64,000 nt of DNA from Metallyticus violacea (lineage: Eukaryota > Arthropoda > Insecta > Mantodea > Metallyticidae), in the NCBI GenBank assembly GCA_030762175.1, contig CM060842.1, forward strand, positions 63,778,501 through 63,842,500. Direction: 5' to 3'. Made by a program: the position numbers and the translations under genes. Positions within the stretch are counted from its first letter, which is position 1. Each line of letters begins with the position of its first letter. Under the pieces are notes generated by a model. The model ran no database searches and had not been told where the DNA came from. It worked only from the letters and a program-made list of their open reading frames with translations. Shown here piece by piece: positions 11,481 through 22,689 of this stretch.

Positions 11481-11513
11481 GACATGTTTCGGGAGAATCT
11501 CTCCCATCTTCAG
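11481..11513 (-). ncRNA. Hammerhead-ribozyme-like motif in 5' pLTR of the PLE
   Basis: Same motif as at 8882-8914 in the other pLTR: CTGAAGA, stem II GGGAG-agatt-CTCCC, GAAACATGTC. Stem II here is a perfect 5-bp helix. The frame ending GGSVSN again terminates at the UGA of the core (11510-11512). Confidence 0.62.
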
Positions 11514-11668
11514 TTGCTCACTGAACCGCCGTTACTCAAAACTATGGCTGGACAAACGGATGTTGCTGTGGTGGCCTCTGTTGGTTGAAGTAGGAAGTTG
11601 CTGAGCTCATCCATGGGAGGAAACTCGAAATTCATTAGGTTTTCTCTATTTTTTAATATGAATTTTTT

Positions 11669-11970
11669 TTTTTTAAATGAATGGAATTCAAAAACCAGAA
11701 TTCCAAAAGGAACCAAAACTATTAAAAGCTCTTCAAAAACCCATAGAATTAACAATATGGGAAAATATATTTATAAACAAAAACAAAGAATTTTTGGTTA
11801 ACTTTGATCTCCCAAATAACAGTTACCTCATCAATAAGTTCATTAAAGTCACAGAGCGACATCTTAATACCACACTGGGAAGCGGCCAGTGGGACCAAGC
11901 TGAAGAGGGAGGCAATCGCCTTTGAAACATGTCCAAGTAAGTGGAACAAAATTAGTGAAATTTGAGTGAT
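11669..11970 (+). mobile_element. 3' fragment of a Penelope-like element, family 2
   Basis: Plus-strand frame from 11677: LLKALQKPIELTIWENIFIN, then NKEFLVNFDLPNNSYLINKF. This is the C-terminal tail that follows the GIY-YIG domain, closely matching the family 2 element at 41480-41690. It continues into a hammerhead motif and caagtaagtggaacaaaa. It directly abuts the 5' pLTR of the minus-strand PLE after a T-rich junction. Confidence 0.7.
11900..11933 (+). ncRNA. Hammerhead-ribozyme-like motif (PLE family 2)
   Basis: CTGAAGA, stem II AGGC-aatc-GCCT with further G-U pairs, then GAAAC, AC-AT-GT and cleavage triplet GTC. The reading frame of the fragment ends at the TGA that overlaps the GAAAC side of the core. 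Confidence 0.6.
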
Positions 11971-14900
11971 TTCGTAACAATAATTTGTCATTGTTTACTT
12001 TGAATCCAAAAATTGGAAAACTATGTAATATAATGAGTGACCTGCAGCCATACAAAAATATAAGATGCAATATATCTTTATAAATTCATTTTCTGAAATT
12101 CCAATTTGAAATTTTCTCTGAAAATTTTGGGTCTAACATTCATAGGCATGAAGATAATTTCCATTAGTAATGGAGAAAAGGTACCAAGATAAATGGAGAG
12201 ACCCATTGACTGCTACTAGACAACCAAGAGAGACATCCTACTAATAAAATATATAAGAATATCATAATTTATATTTTTAATAAAATTTATATTTTTAATA
12301 AAATAAACAACAGAACCTGTTGTTTATTTTATCATTAATATGATATACTATATTGTTGCTTAAGTATGCAATTCTTTTAAAGTTCAAACGTGTTGTAACA
12401 AAATCTTACCTGATGGAAAAAATTTGAAACCATATTTCAATTCTACATAAAAAATAAATTTAGGTTCACCTCTCGTAATTCTTGTGATAAAGATAAATTT
12501 CATTTTTTAAACTGGAATTATAAATGTGGGTAATTAATAATTTTCCAAGAAAGATAAGTTATGCATATATTTGTACTTTTGCTTCTACCATTCTCCACCC
12601 ACTGGCTTCATAAGATTGTGAAAATAAGTATTTCCTCATTTTTTAATTATTTCTGAAATAACCTGTAGGTTCACATTACTGCTGTTCTGATACTTAAATA
12701 ATATGAAACTGCTCACTTGGTTGAGTGCCTACAATCATGGAAATTACATTTATTTCATTACATGTATTTCATCCTCTTCTTTTGGTTTTACAACTTGAGT
12801 TTTGTATCATTTAGAGAAGAGACATTCTTTCTAAGATCAGTTGGGAAGTTAAATACTTAATTGGCATTTTTACTTCTTCAGTCATGGTTATGTTTTGTTT
12901 ATATGCTGTGATAAAATTTTAGCCTTTGTAGAATACGCAAATATTTTTGCTAAATAAATGTCAAAAATTTTTAAAAATTGGCTATTTGTAACATAATAAC
13001 AATTTTTCAGTGACAGCATTTTCATATTGCAGTAGTAAGTTGATATCAAAATTGTTCCACTCAACATTTATGGCAGTTCACCCCGAGAGCTTACTGAATA
13101 CGTTATTTTCTCCCTCTTGGCTCATTTTGACATTTTATGCATTCCAATGTACATAAATAATTTACCTTTGTATTGTAAAAAGCTCATAGATCATTCTTAT
13201 CCTTTAGTTATGTACTATAAAGCATTTCCAAGTTGAAGATTTTACCTTTGTGAATTGCTAAAAATGAATGACTGAATTTGTATATATAAAGAATGATTTT
13301 GAATATCTGTGTGTATGTTTTTTCTTTTTTCAAATACTCTTATCTGAATGTTTATTATTTTCCAGCATTGAGTGGCTTAAAAATCCTTTGTGCCTCACTG
13401 ATCATTCCTTCCCTTGTTTTTCCATCTTTTTATTGTCTTTTAATAATTTTTTTTTCAGATTCATGGCACATTGTCTTTTTGGTGCATGGTTATTAAATTA
13501 AACAACAAATGTAAGCATGAAATAAACAGGGTGCATATTTCTTCATCTTGGATTATGATCTATGCATTGGTTTCATTGTTTTGTGGGCTTTGGCATTTTT
13601 TAACTTTTCTGCATGTAGTAGCTGATATAACAAGTTTTATATGAAATACAGAATGTCATTTCACAGGGCATATGCTAAATAAATGATTTTGTTATATATT
13701 CTGAAGCAAGAAGCTCATTAACTTGCAGACATTTATTTTACCTAAATGAAATAAATTGTTGAGATACTTAATATGAAAAGCATTGATTTCACAATATTTT
13801 TTATTCATTTTTTAATATTTAAAATAAGAACAGCATGGTTCACTTTTAAATCTTGTTAAATTTATCAATTAAAGTAAATTATAAATTTATGAAGGAAAGC
13901 TGACAGTCTATGAAAACTGTATAATTTATTAATGTTGGTATCAACTAAGATGGGTGAGCCCTTTATTAAAATATTTACTCACCCTGAAAATGAAATGCAT
14001 TAAGTTGCATTGGATCTTGGGTTTATTTTATGTGGTATTTACATTTTAAATTTGTGATCCAAAAGACTTAGTGTAAGATATTAAATGTTTTAAAAATATC
14101 CACATAATTTATCTGAAATAGATAACTATACTGCTTTCAGAATTCTTTAATAATTGCTTGCATAGTTTGATTCAACACGCTGAAAGGACATTCCTGTTAA
14201 ATTTTGGAAATATATTATTCACCATGTTATTCACATTTTATTAATGGGTAAAGTTACAAGTGAAATGACATCATGTATACCTCTAAAACAGAATGTACAT
14301 ATGCTGTAAATAACACTGCCTCTGCATGTATTAAAATTAAGAGCATGATTCATGAGACTAGCCATTCCATAATTTTTTTTATTGATTTCATAATTATAAA
14401 TTTTGAACAATCTATACTTAATATTTAACACAAAATATTTATTTTGAATGAATGACATGCTAACTAATGTTGTAACATTTGCAAATGCGGAAAATTATGG
14501 AGTGGCGATATATTTACCTATTAGAATGTGATCTTTATGTGTTGTTGTTATTTGCATGCTAGCGCCTATGACAAATTGTTTGGAGTTAATTGCATTAAAT
14601 ATAGGTGAGTTAAACTGTGTGCACTACTTATTGAAGTATTATATTGATTAAGTAAGCTGCTATTATAGCTTAAATTATAATTTAATGTTATCCTAGAATG
14701 TTAAAAAAGATGAATATTTTATTTAAAAAAGGGCTAGAGAGAGATGATGATGATGATAACTTGCATACCATCTACATAGATGATTATACCAAATGTGTGT
14801 AGGGAATTATTCAATTTAGCTTTGCCATTCAAGAAATTATCAGTTTCCCCGAGTTCTAGGTAAGCCTCTTGTTTGACCATTTTTTGCTCTGGTCTATGCT

Positions 14901-15060
14901 TGCAATGCTTCCATCAGGCCTCTTTTTGAAGTTCCAAGTCTTAATGACAGTCTGAGCATAGAGCATATTATTCTATCTCCCTTTTGGGTGGCCCTGAAAT
15001 TTTATGAAAACATTTCAAATAAAATTTATATTATAAATTATTATACTATAAATGCATATA
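11971..15060. other. No supported feature
   Basis: About 3 kb of AT-rich DNA. Short open frames (13268-13501, 14231-14458) look like chance. A fragment atggagtggcgatatattta near 14498 recalls the PLE boundary motif but lacks the rest. Confidence 0.5.
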
Positions 15061-16391
15061 CGAGAGTTGGAGCTTAAATAGTGGCTACACTGCTGTGGAG
15101 ACGATATGCAACGGAATCTAGTATTGTCGCTGATAGCACACGTTGTTTACATACCTATCTTTTCTCAGAGCAAATGGACTCTCCCTTCCCACATTACCTG
15201 CGTGCGCACCATCGAGAGAAACACAGTCACTTGTGAGCTAGTGGTCTAACGTACTGTTGTCACTATGTTTTCGAAACAGGAACAATGGAGTTGGATCAAG
15301 ATTGAATGTGCCAGAGGTCGTACAGCACGACAGTGTCATAAAGGTCTTCAAGAGGCTTGTGAGGAATCTGCAATTCCTTACAGAACAGTGGCACGTTGGG
15401 TAAAAGCCTTCAAAGATGGTCGGCAAACTGTGGCAGACATTCATCGGGCAGGTCGTCCTACGAGCGTCAGTGAAAAAGTGCATGCTTTTGCCGCTTACTG
15501 GACATTGATGACGCCAGACGATTCGTGAGCTCGCCCAAGAAACCGAATTAGCGCATACGACTGTGCTTCACATCCTGAAGGAACGCCTGGGCATGCGAAA
15601 AATTGCATCACGATGGGTTCCGCATGATTTGATGGAAATGGAGAAATGGTTGCGTTACGACGCTGCTAAGACGCACTTGGAGCGCTATGAGCGCGAAGGA
15701 GAGACTTTCTTACGCCGTATCATAACCCTGGATGAGACATGGGCCAAATCGTATGAACCAAAACTAAAACGCCAATCGAACGAATGGCATCAGTATGGGT
15801 CACCACGAAAGTCGAAAGTTCTTCATAGCCCCAATACGGTGAAAGTTATGGTGATTCTTGTGTACGACTGTGATAGTGTTATACTAACGCATTACATTCC
15901 TCCACGGCAGACCGTCAATGCTGAGTATTACCGTTCGTTTTTGGAGCACCACCTGCGACCAGCTTTGAGAAAGAAGCGGCAACACTTTCTGCAGAATCCA
16001 CCCATCATTTTGCACGACAATGCTCCGGCGCATACAGCGCATGCTGTGGCTGATTTGTTCGGTCGATGGGGCTGGGAAGTAATGCACCATCCACCATACT
16101 CCCCGGACTTAAGTCCTTGTGTCTTTGATTGATTTGGTTCCGAAGATGAAGGAACTACTTCGTGGCATTTGCTTCAGAAGTGTTCCAGAGATTCGACAGG
16201 CAGTAGACCGCTCCATCAGCACCATCAAGGAACAGGCTCTGCTAAAGGTATACTACGACTTCCACATCACTGGCAATGGGTTATACACAATGCTGGTGAC
16301 TACATTGAAGGACAGTAAAAGGTTGCTAACATGTAACTCTTTTGTATAGGTTGTAAATAAATAGTTGCCACTATTTAAGTTCCAACCCTTG
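15061..16391 (+). mobile_element. Mariner transposon with intact terminal inverted repeats
   Basis: The left end begins cgagagttggagcttaaata followed by gtggctac. The reverse of the right end begins caagggttggaacttaaata followed by gtggcaac, giving about 28-bp TIRs with few mismatches. TATA lies on both sides, consistent with the TA target duplication of mariner. The element is about 1.33 kb, the usual size. Confidence 0.88.
15265..16335 (+). pseudogene. Mariner transposase, three frameshifted blocks
   Basis: Block 1 (15265-15528) starts MFSKQEQWSWIKIECARG and has PYRTVARWVKAFKDGRQ and DIHRAGRP, the N-terminal DNA-binding part. After a frameshift, block 2 (15563-16132) has ILKERLGMRKIASRWVPH, TLDETWAKSYEP (first Asp), SNEWHQYGSPRKSK, ILHDNAPAHTA (second Asp) and HHPPYSPDLSP. 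The third catalytic Asp position, expected in the SPCD-type motif that follows, is GTC (Val), and the frame then stops. Block 3 continues DLVPKMKELLRG in another frame. It is clearly dead but young compared with the other two mariners. Confidence 0.88.
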
Positions 16392-18667
16392 TATATGCTC
16401 ATTGTAAAATGTACTTTTATGCTATATCAAAATTTAAACTGTCTTAGTAGCTAACTATAGACTGAATTCTCTTGAGGTTCAACCCCAAGCAGTGGGAAGG
16501 GGTATTGTTCTTTGTTCTGTTATGCCCACACTAGCTGAGCCTGCTATTTAAACTAGTTAATGGGCAGTTCTCCTTACTATAACCCTGAGATATGAAGATA
16601 TTCATGGCATAATGCTGAGTATACTATCCCCATTTAATACGAAAGAGTGTGTATTTGCCCATCAAAGTGTTGCATTTAGCCTAAAGTGTTAAGCTATTTT
16701 AGCATTATCTGTTATTCTGAGTAAGCAAGCAAATATTTTTATATTTTAAAAATGTTCAGAGAGATTTTTAAATATGCTATTCTCACTGCTCTGTATTTAT
16801 TGCACACAGAACTGAAATATTATGGTCATTTTAAGGAATAATTAAAGAGCTTTCTGGAAGAAGGACCCTTAAGGATACATGGTGAACTGAGATACTTGCA
16901 ATCAAAGATAATGCAAGTTTTTGCAGTTAAAAACTACATATAAACTATGTGTAAGCAAATTTGTTAATGTATTTGCAGTATTATAATTTTTTTCCCCCCC
17001 CAAATAGAAATACTACCACCTTTAAAATATAATAATGACTGTGATAGTAAACTGTGCATGAGCCGTTTTTCCTTAAATTGAAAATACATATGTTTTATAT
17101 GAGTAAATAATGCTATAATTGTCTTATTTTAGATGTAATAATTTTCAGAGTACATTTTGGGAAAAGAATGAAACAAAATCTGGTCATATTTGCTACATAT
17201 CTTTTGCATACTTATAAGTATACAATTCAAGTTCATCAAATATTCTATCTAATCGGATAGAGCTCTCTTTGTCCATATATTTAAACAAATCATGAACATT
17301 ATTTTCTTTCATATATTTTATTGGTGCTTGATTCATGCTTTCAGGTTCTTTTAGCTGTTGGGTTGTTGAATACTGTATTTCTGTTTCCACAAAAGACATG
17401 GGATAAAAGTGTCCAATATGTAGGGAGCACAATATAGTACAATTTGCTGTGTATTTCAGTTGTTAATATGACTGAATTTTTAATACATTCCCTTTTGTAA
17501 TAGGTTTAGGAAGACAATATTCATCAAAATCACTTCTTCAATCCTTTATTTGGATTCCATCTATGAAAACCTTAAATGGTGAAGAATAGGTTCTGTACTT
17601 CACTATAGCCAAGAAATATGATAATGCAATTTTAGTAGTCTCCAATTTCTTCAATTTTACTTTTATTAGTCCAAAGTTCCTGTTGCATTTTCCAAAGAAT
17701 TTTCCAATCAGAAAAGAATTCGCTTGACTGACCCTGGCTAACCATTGAACAAAATGAAGTGATAACATTTTGCATCAGAAAGCAAACTCACTTTTTTCAC
17801 ATGTGGACATTTAATAAGTTTTTTTGTAAAGTATAATTTAGAAATGAGACAATCGAATTAGAATTTTTTTAATCTGCATTTCCATAAAGCAGTATATAAA
17901 CAATGAAACATCATTATGTGCACATAAATGCATACAGCTATAGAAGCCATTTATAAAATTGAATGGTTACATTCAACTGTGGTGAATCAAGATAATTCAA
18001 CAAGATAAGAAGGATCTTGAGGATAAATAATTATCTTGCTGCCTTCTTTTACAGCATATATTGTTCCTTACAAATATTTGCTGGATCACTTCTCAACTTG
18101 TTTTCATATTGTGAGTAAAAGTCATAAATGTATTTTATGGTAGCTTGAAAGCGTAGTTGCAGTGTTCCTTAAAATATTTCAAATAAGTTATATATTTCAT
18201 TGTAAACTTTCTGCTAGTTCATTCCAAAAATATTCTGAGAACATTTCAAATGTCTTTACAGTTAAGTTTATATTCTGAAATTATTTTTCATGCTAAGAAT
18301 CATGTTTAAATGTTCTTTAGTAAAAACAAGACATTTAATTCCATTTTACATGGACATTAATCATGACTGCTCCTTCTTTCTTCAAATATATATCTGATAT
18401 TTTTTTGTGTGAATGTCTTTTTATTGACACTTTACATGGCAATTTTGAATCTAGATCCTGATATATCAAAATATATTTCCATGCACTGTTTTGAATTATT
18501 CTTGGATTTTCAGTTTTCCTCTTGTTTTGGTTTTTTACCCTTTAGTCCCATGGCACATGATAAATAGAAATCTTGCAATTCTCTGCTCTCTCTCTTATTA
18601 AATTATTAAAATAATTTTCTTTATTGACTTGGTGATATTTTCAGATTAAAGTTTTTCTGGCAACATA
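16392..18667. other. No supported feature apart from the degraded frame at 17193-17768
   Basis: AT-rich; no repeat recognised on either side of that frame. Confidence 0.5.
17193..17768 (-). pseudogene. Unrecognised degraded coding-like frame
   Basis: Minus strand. 17768-17538 reads an open stretch including KFFGKCNRNFGLIKVKLKKL and SPFKVFIDGIQIKD. The same frame continues after a stop (RSDFDEYCLPKPITKGNVLK) and, after a second stop, joins 17432-17193 (IGHFYPMSFVETEIQYSTTQ, MKENNVHDLFKYMDKESSIR). One frame with only two stops over about 190 codons, with balanced residue use, is unusual in this AT-rich DNA. It suggests an old gene or transposon protein. I do not recognise the family. Confidence 0.35.
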
Positions 18668-19362
18668 TGAGGAAAGGTTCATAAGTTTCCAGCCTCATCT
18701 ATAAGCATTATTGCCTTCACAAAACCCTTATCTGTTAAGTAAATAATTGCAGATGTAACTTCCCCTCGGCTGTGTTCTGTTGTTCAGATATAGTTGCATA
18801 AAGAAGGCTATGTGTAGAATATTGTGACATGTTATTATGTTCTTCACAAAATATGGACTTACTCCAAATGAAATTAAACAGCGATTGGACTGTGTATATA
18901 TGGAAGCATCCCCCCTCATACTCTACCATAAAAAACTTTTTCAAATGGGTCAAGAAAGCATTGAAGATGAAGAGTGTGCAGGTCGGCCCTACTCACTCCT
19001 GAAGACATTGCTTGCTCTTGTGGAAGGAGAAATTATGGAAGACGGTGGCTCAAAGTTACAGAAATAGCAACATGGTTGGGCTTTTCTAAAACAACAGTCC
19101 TTTGAATTATTCATGAATATATAAACATGAATAAGCTTAGTGCAAGATGGATGCCTAGACTTCTTTCCTCAATCCAAAAGCAGCAACGAGTTATCTGTTA
19201 TCAGGTATTTTCATGGATCCAGTGATGGAAGAGGCTAAAATAATTGATTGTGCAAATCTGTTGTTAATAACTGTATAAGAGATTAATATTATGGGTGCAA
19301 TTTTTTATTGAGAAAGTAGAAAATGAAGCAATTTATCCAGGATAGACCTTCTATTATTGAGG

Positions 19363-19645
19363 TATCGCCACAGGCGACCGAGGTCATTAAGGCATGGACT
19401 TGTGAGTGGGAGGTCTGGAGTTCAAATTCTACCAGGACTGTCTGACTGGGTTTTTTTCCAAGTTTTCCTCAGTCCTCATAAATGGCAAATGCCGGGAAGG
19501 TACTCTAAACTTAGGCCTGGAACGTTTCCTTCCTTAAAAATAAATCCTTTCCTAATATATAATTTCATCTCATGTATCATCAGTGTCCACCTCCTATGGT
19601 GCCTCAATAGTAAAAACAGCCGTTAAACACTATTAAAAAAATATA
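19363..19645 (+). mobile_element. SINE A, inserted in mariner copy 2
   Basis: Head gccacaggcgaccgaggtca, body with ttttcctcagtcctcataaa and aaatgccgggaaggtactct, tail gccgttaaacactatt plus an A-run. Flanked by TATTATTGAGG at 19352-19362 and 19646-19656. The SINE is therefore younger than the mariner copy. Confidence 0.9.
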
Positions 19646-19793
19646 TATTATTGAGGGTAGGAGCTCTGCTGTGGTAACGAGAAAGAAATTGTGCAAACCA
19701 TTGTTACAGAAGATGAAACTATGGTTCTTTACTATGATCCCTTGTCCAAAAGAGAATCAATGGACTTGTGTAAACCTGACTAATATCCATCTC

Positions 19794-20039
19794 TATAGTT
19801 TAAGGTCACTCAATCAACTAAGAAGATGGCCACAATCTTTTGGGACTGTGAAGGAATACTCATAATTGACTTCAAGGAGAGGAACATCGCAATAAATGGG
19901 GAGTACTATGCTGGCCTATAGTTTAAGGTCACTCAATCAACTAAGAAGATGGCCACAATCTTTTGGGACTGTGAAGGAATACTCATAATTGACTTCAAGG
20001 AGAGGAACATCGCAATAAATGGGGAGTACTATGCTGGCC
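19794..20039 (+). repeat. Tandem duplication, 2 x 123 bp, inside mariner copy 2
   Basis: Units 19794-19916 and 19917-20039 appear identical (each starts tatagtttaaggtcactcaa and runs to gtactatgctggcc). 123 bp is 41 codons, so the duplication keeps the transposase frame. Confidence 0.92.
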
Positions 20040-20483
20040 TACTGCACAGACTACGTGCTTCTATCAAAGAGAAAGGGCGAGGAAAACTGAGTGGTGGTGT
20101 GCGCCTTCTTCTTGACAACGAGCCTGTGCAGTGCACAAAGCTCTTGTTGCAAAGGAAACTGTGAAGCTGTAAAGAAATGTGGCTTCAAGGAGATTGATCA
20201 TCCACCCTACAGCCCAGATCTAGCTCTAGTTACTATTTCCTCTTTTCAAAACTCAAGAAGGACCTTCAGGGAAGGAAATTTAAGTGTGACGAAGAAGTGA
20301 TAGATGTTGTTTATGTCCATTTTGCAGACAAAACTTCTGACTAATTTTTTTTTGGGGGGGGGGGATTGAAATGTTAATTCAAAGCTGTGAGAAGTGTATT
20401 GCAAAAAAGGATAACTATATTGAAAAGTGAAATATTATCGTACCTAGAAAATGGTTAGGCCCAAAACTTATGGGTCTACCCTC

Positions 20484-21180
20484 GCATGTGACAAAATATC
20501 CTTTTTCCTACCCACAATATCAATATGTTTTCGTATTTCTTACTATTTGATCTCCTCCGTTTAGTTTTTGTTTCCCTGATACTAGTGATGGACTAAATCT
20601 TTTTTCTTTTATTTAGATTGAGTAGTACTATTTCACATTGTTTTCTGTAAAAGAAAACTTACTTAAAGTAGCATAAACTACAATGCATGGAGATTAGTTC
20701 CAAATAAGTCAACAATCTGTACTGCCATTCGCTTAAATGGTGAAAATCTGAAACAACACTTGGAGAAAATATTGTAAATAATGTGGTTTTCATACAAAAT
20801 AATTTCTGGAAAAAGAGCCCATCTTGCAGAAAGCTACTCAATTATAGGAAAGTACCACATGTTATGCCATATTTTTGTTTTGTAGTACAAATTTTATATT
20901 TAAATTGTTTTCCATTCATTTATCTTAGAATATTTTGCATATCCACCATTGTTCAAATGCAATTTGGCAACTAATGAGCATATTCTAAAGTAATTTTTTA
21001 AGTTAAGACAAATAAGTAAAGTGTTTTCAGGGATTTTCTTGTTTTATTGAACTGGATTCCAGTTACTCTTGAATCATTTTTGCACTAAAATAAATTCCAT
21101 TACTAATGCACCATTGCTGTATACTTTGCAGCAGTATAGGTGAGAGAATGAAAACTCATTGAAAGAATTGTCATCAAACA
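20484..21180. other. No supported feature
   Basis: AT-rich spacer between the mariner and the short PLE. Confidence 0.5.
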
Positions 21181-21192
21181 ACATGTATGTCA

Positions 21193-21595
21193 AATAAGTG
21201 TACTTACGAAGCTGTTGACAATGGAGTTGTATATATATATATAAACAATGTATACAGTTTTTTTCACACTAACTCCATTCACTTACATAAAATTTGGAAC
21301 ATATGTTTTGGAAACATATGAAACAAAACATTTTGAACAATTTGGAAAACATTTTCATTACAAAAAATAAGGATAATTTGATGAATTTCGATATCCCTCC
21401 ATTGGATGAACTCAGCAAATTCCTAATAGAACCAACAGATGCCGCCACAAGAACACCAAGAGACCCAACCGCCACGTTTAACAACAGTTTGTCAACAGGC
21501 TGAAGATGGGAGGGCTCGCTCCCGAAACATATGTTCCAAATTTTATGTAAGTGAATGGAGTTAGTGTGAAAAAAACTGTATACATTGTTTATATA
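21193..21595. mobile_element. Short Penelope-like element (family 1) with 12-13 bp target duplication
   Basis: Flanked by ACATGTATGTCA at 21181-21192 and 21597-21608. From left: the boundary motif gtgtacttacgaagctgttg, a (TA)n run, an inverted arm (21241-21309), C-terminal coding, a hammerhead motif and the matching arm (about 21526-21592). The arms are nearly perfect (ataaacaatgtatacagttt, caaattttatgtaagtgaat). Only the last ~60 codons of the ORF remain (frame 21294-21503, KNKDNLMNFDIPPLDELSKF). Confidence 0.8.
21500..21535 (+). ncRNA. Hammerhead-ribozyme-like motif (PLE family 1)
   Basis: CTGAAGA, bulged U, stem II GGGAG-ggctcg-CTCCC, GAAAC, mini stem III AC-ATAT-GT. The coding frame ends ...NNSLSTG with its stop TGA at 21501-21503, inside the CUGA core. 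Stem I is weak (GG/CC next to the core). Confidence 0.6.
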
Positions 21596-21608
21596 AACAT
21601 GTATGTCA

Positions 21609-22689
21609 TTAAAGTTTTGCATTGCTTTAAATTTATGTCTTTTGGAGCTCCATAAAGAATAGTATATCAACATTTTCTACTTTCTATTAAGCACCTACAT
21701 TAATCATTAGAAGTTTTGCAAGAAACATAGAATATTACTCTCTAGCCGCTTGTTTTTAGTTTTACAAATAGGGACATATTAATTATTGTGACTTATTAAT
21801 AGCAACTTAGTAATGGTTGTCATTATGACATATTAATAGAACAATGAAACTGAAAAATATAAAATATGAGCAATACAAGTATAAATCTTGCAAATTCACA
21901 TAGAGTATATTTTGATAATACAATTTGTTTATATAAAAATGTATTTTTAAGAAGAACATCTCTTTTTGGGAAATAGGTAATATTAAGTTTTATGTACAAC
22001 AAAGAAAAATTTATGAAAAACAATTTATATTTCAGAAATTCAGATATAGGTTCAGTTCTTATATATAAGCATAACGTAAAGTTTGAGGTAAAATAAGGCT
22101 TTTTGAGCTATAACTCTTAATTGGGATTCTGTTTATTTTTCTCCTCATTTATGATATATTCTTGTACCACTTTTGAAATATAATTTTCTTGAAATTACAG
22201 ATATAATCATATATAGTTTACCACAAAAAATTCAGTACTTATTGGTATTCATAAAATATACAGAGAATAGTTGCAAAACTTTATTGTAGCATCTTTTATG
22301 GCTGAATATTGTGCATTCCTTCTTTTTATTTTTTTTATTTTATTTATTCATAAACTTTCAGAAAACAAACCTCAATTTAAAAATTAGGTAACAATTTTAC
22401 TAGCAATGATATATTAAAGATATTGCTGCAGAGCTGTTGGCTATAATAGTGGAGCTCATACTGTAAAGCAAAACAAAGAACTGATGGCTATGCAAAAATA
22501 TTGCTGGAAGTAGAAGCATATCTGAAGAGAGGAATGTAATATAACATTATTGCTATAGAAATAGTCCCATGTAATTAGTTATTGAATTGAACTGAATTTA
22601 TTTATCATTAACTTCTCTATATAATAACATTGTAAACTTAATTAAATTAAATATGAATTCCAATCAACTTGTACATTAAACTAGTTTCT
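21609..22689. other. No supported feature
   Basis: AT-rich, no ORF or repeat recognised. Confidence 0.5.

Larger units (their letters stand above)
8811..11668 (-). mobile_element. Penelope-like element, nearly complete, with direct pLTR repeats
   Basis: Minus-strand element. The segments at about 8811-9066 and 11407-11668 are direct repeats (both hold ttaacttatg, cattcacttacacaaaagt, gacatgtttcgg, actgaaccgccgttactc and tcatccatgggaggaaactc). They act as pseudo-LTRs. Between them lies one broken ORF: N-terminal region, reverse transcriptase with YVDD, then a GIY-YIG endonuclease, the domain order that defines Penelope elements. A PLE boundary motif (gtacttacaaagctgttgac) lies just outside the 5' repeat at about 11385. 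Confidence 0.85.
18800..20345 (+). pseudogene. Mariner transposase pseudogene (copy 2)
   Basis: N-terminal part: TPNEIKQRLDCVY, QMGQESIEDEECAGRPYSLL. After the SINE: QTIVTEDETMVLYYDPLSKR (first catalytic region, in pieces). A segment holding FWDCEGILIIDFKERNIAIN is duplicated. Next: LLHRLRASIKEKGRGKL, VRLLLDNEPVQ (altered second catalytic motif) and KEIDHPPYSPDLA. Frames shift repeatedly and the catalytic HDNAP block is lost. Confidence 0.8.
18668..20483 (+). mobile_element. Dead mariner-family transposon (copy 2), carrying a SINE A
   Basis: Left end gaggaaaggttcataagttt; the reversed right end gagggtagacccataagttt, i.e. matching terminal inverted repeats. The interior is colinear with copy 1 at 5.9-7.1 kb but is interrupted between about 19206 and 19656 by about 145 bp of unexplained sequence and a SINE A. 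Confidence 0.75.

Noticed and set aside
8811..11668. LTR retrotransposon or retroviral element because of the direct repeats
   Set aside because: No gag, protease or integrase; YVDD reverse transcriptase followed by GIY-YIG identifies a Penelope-like element, whose pLTRs are also direct repeats.
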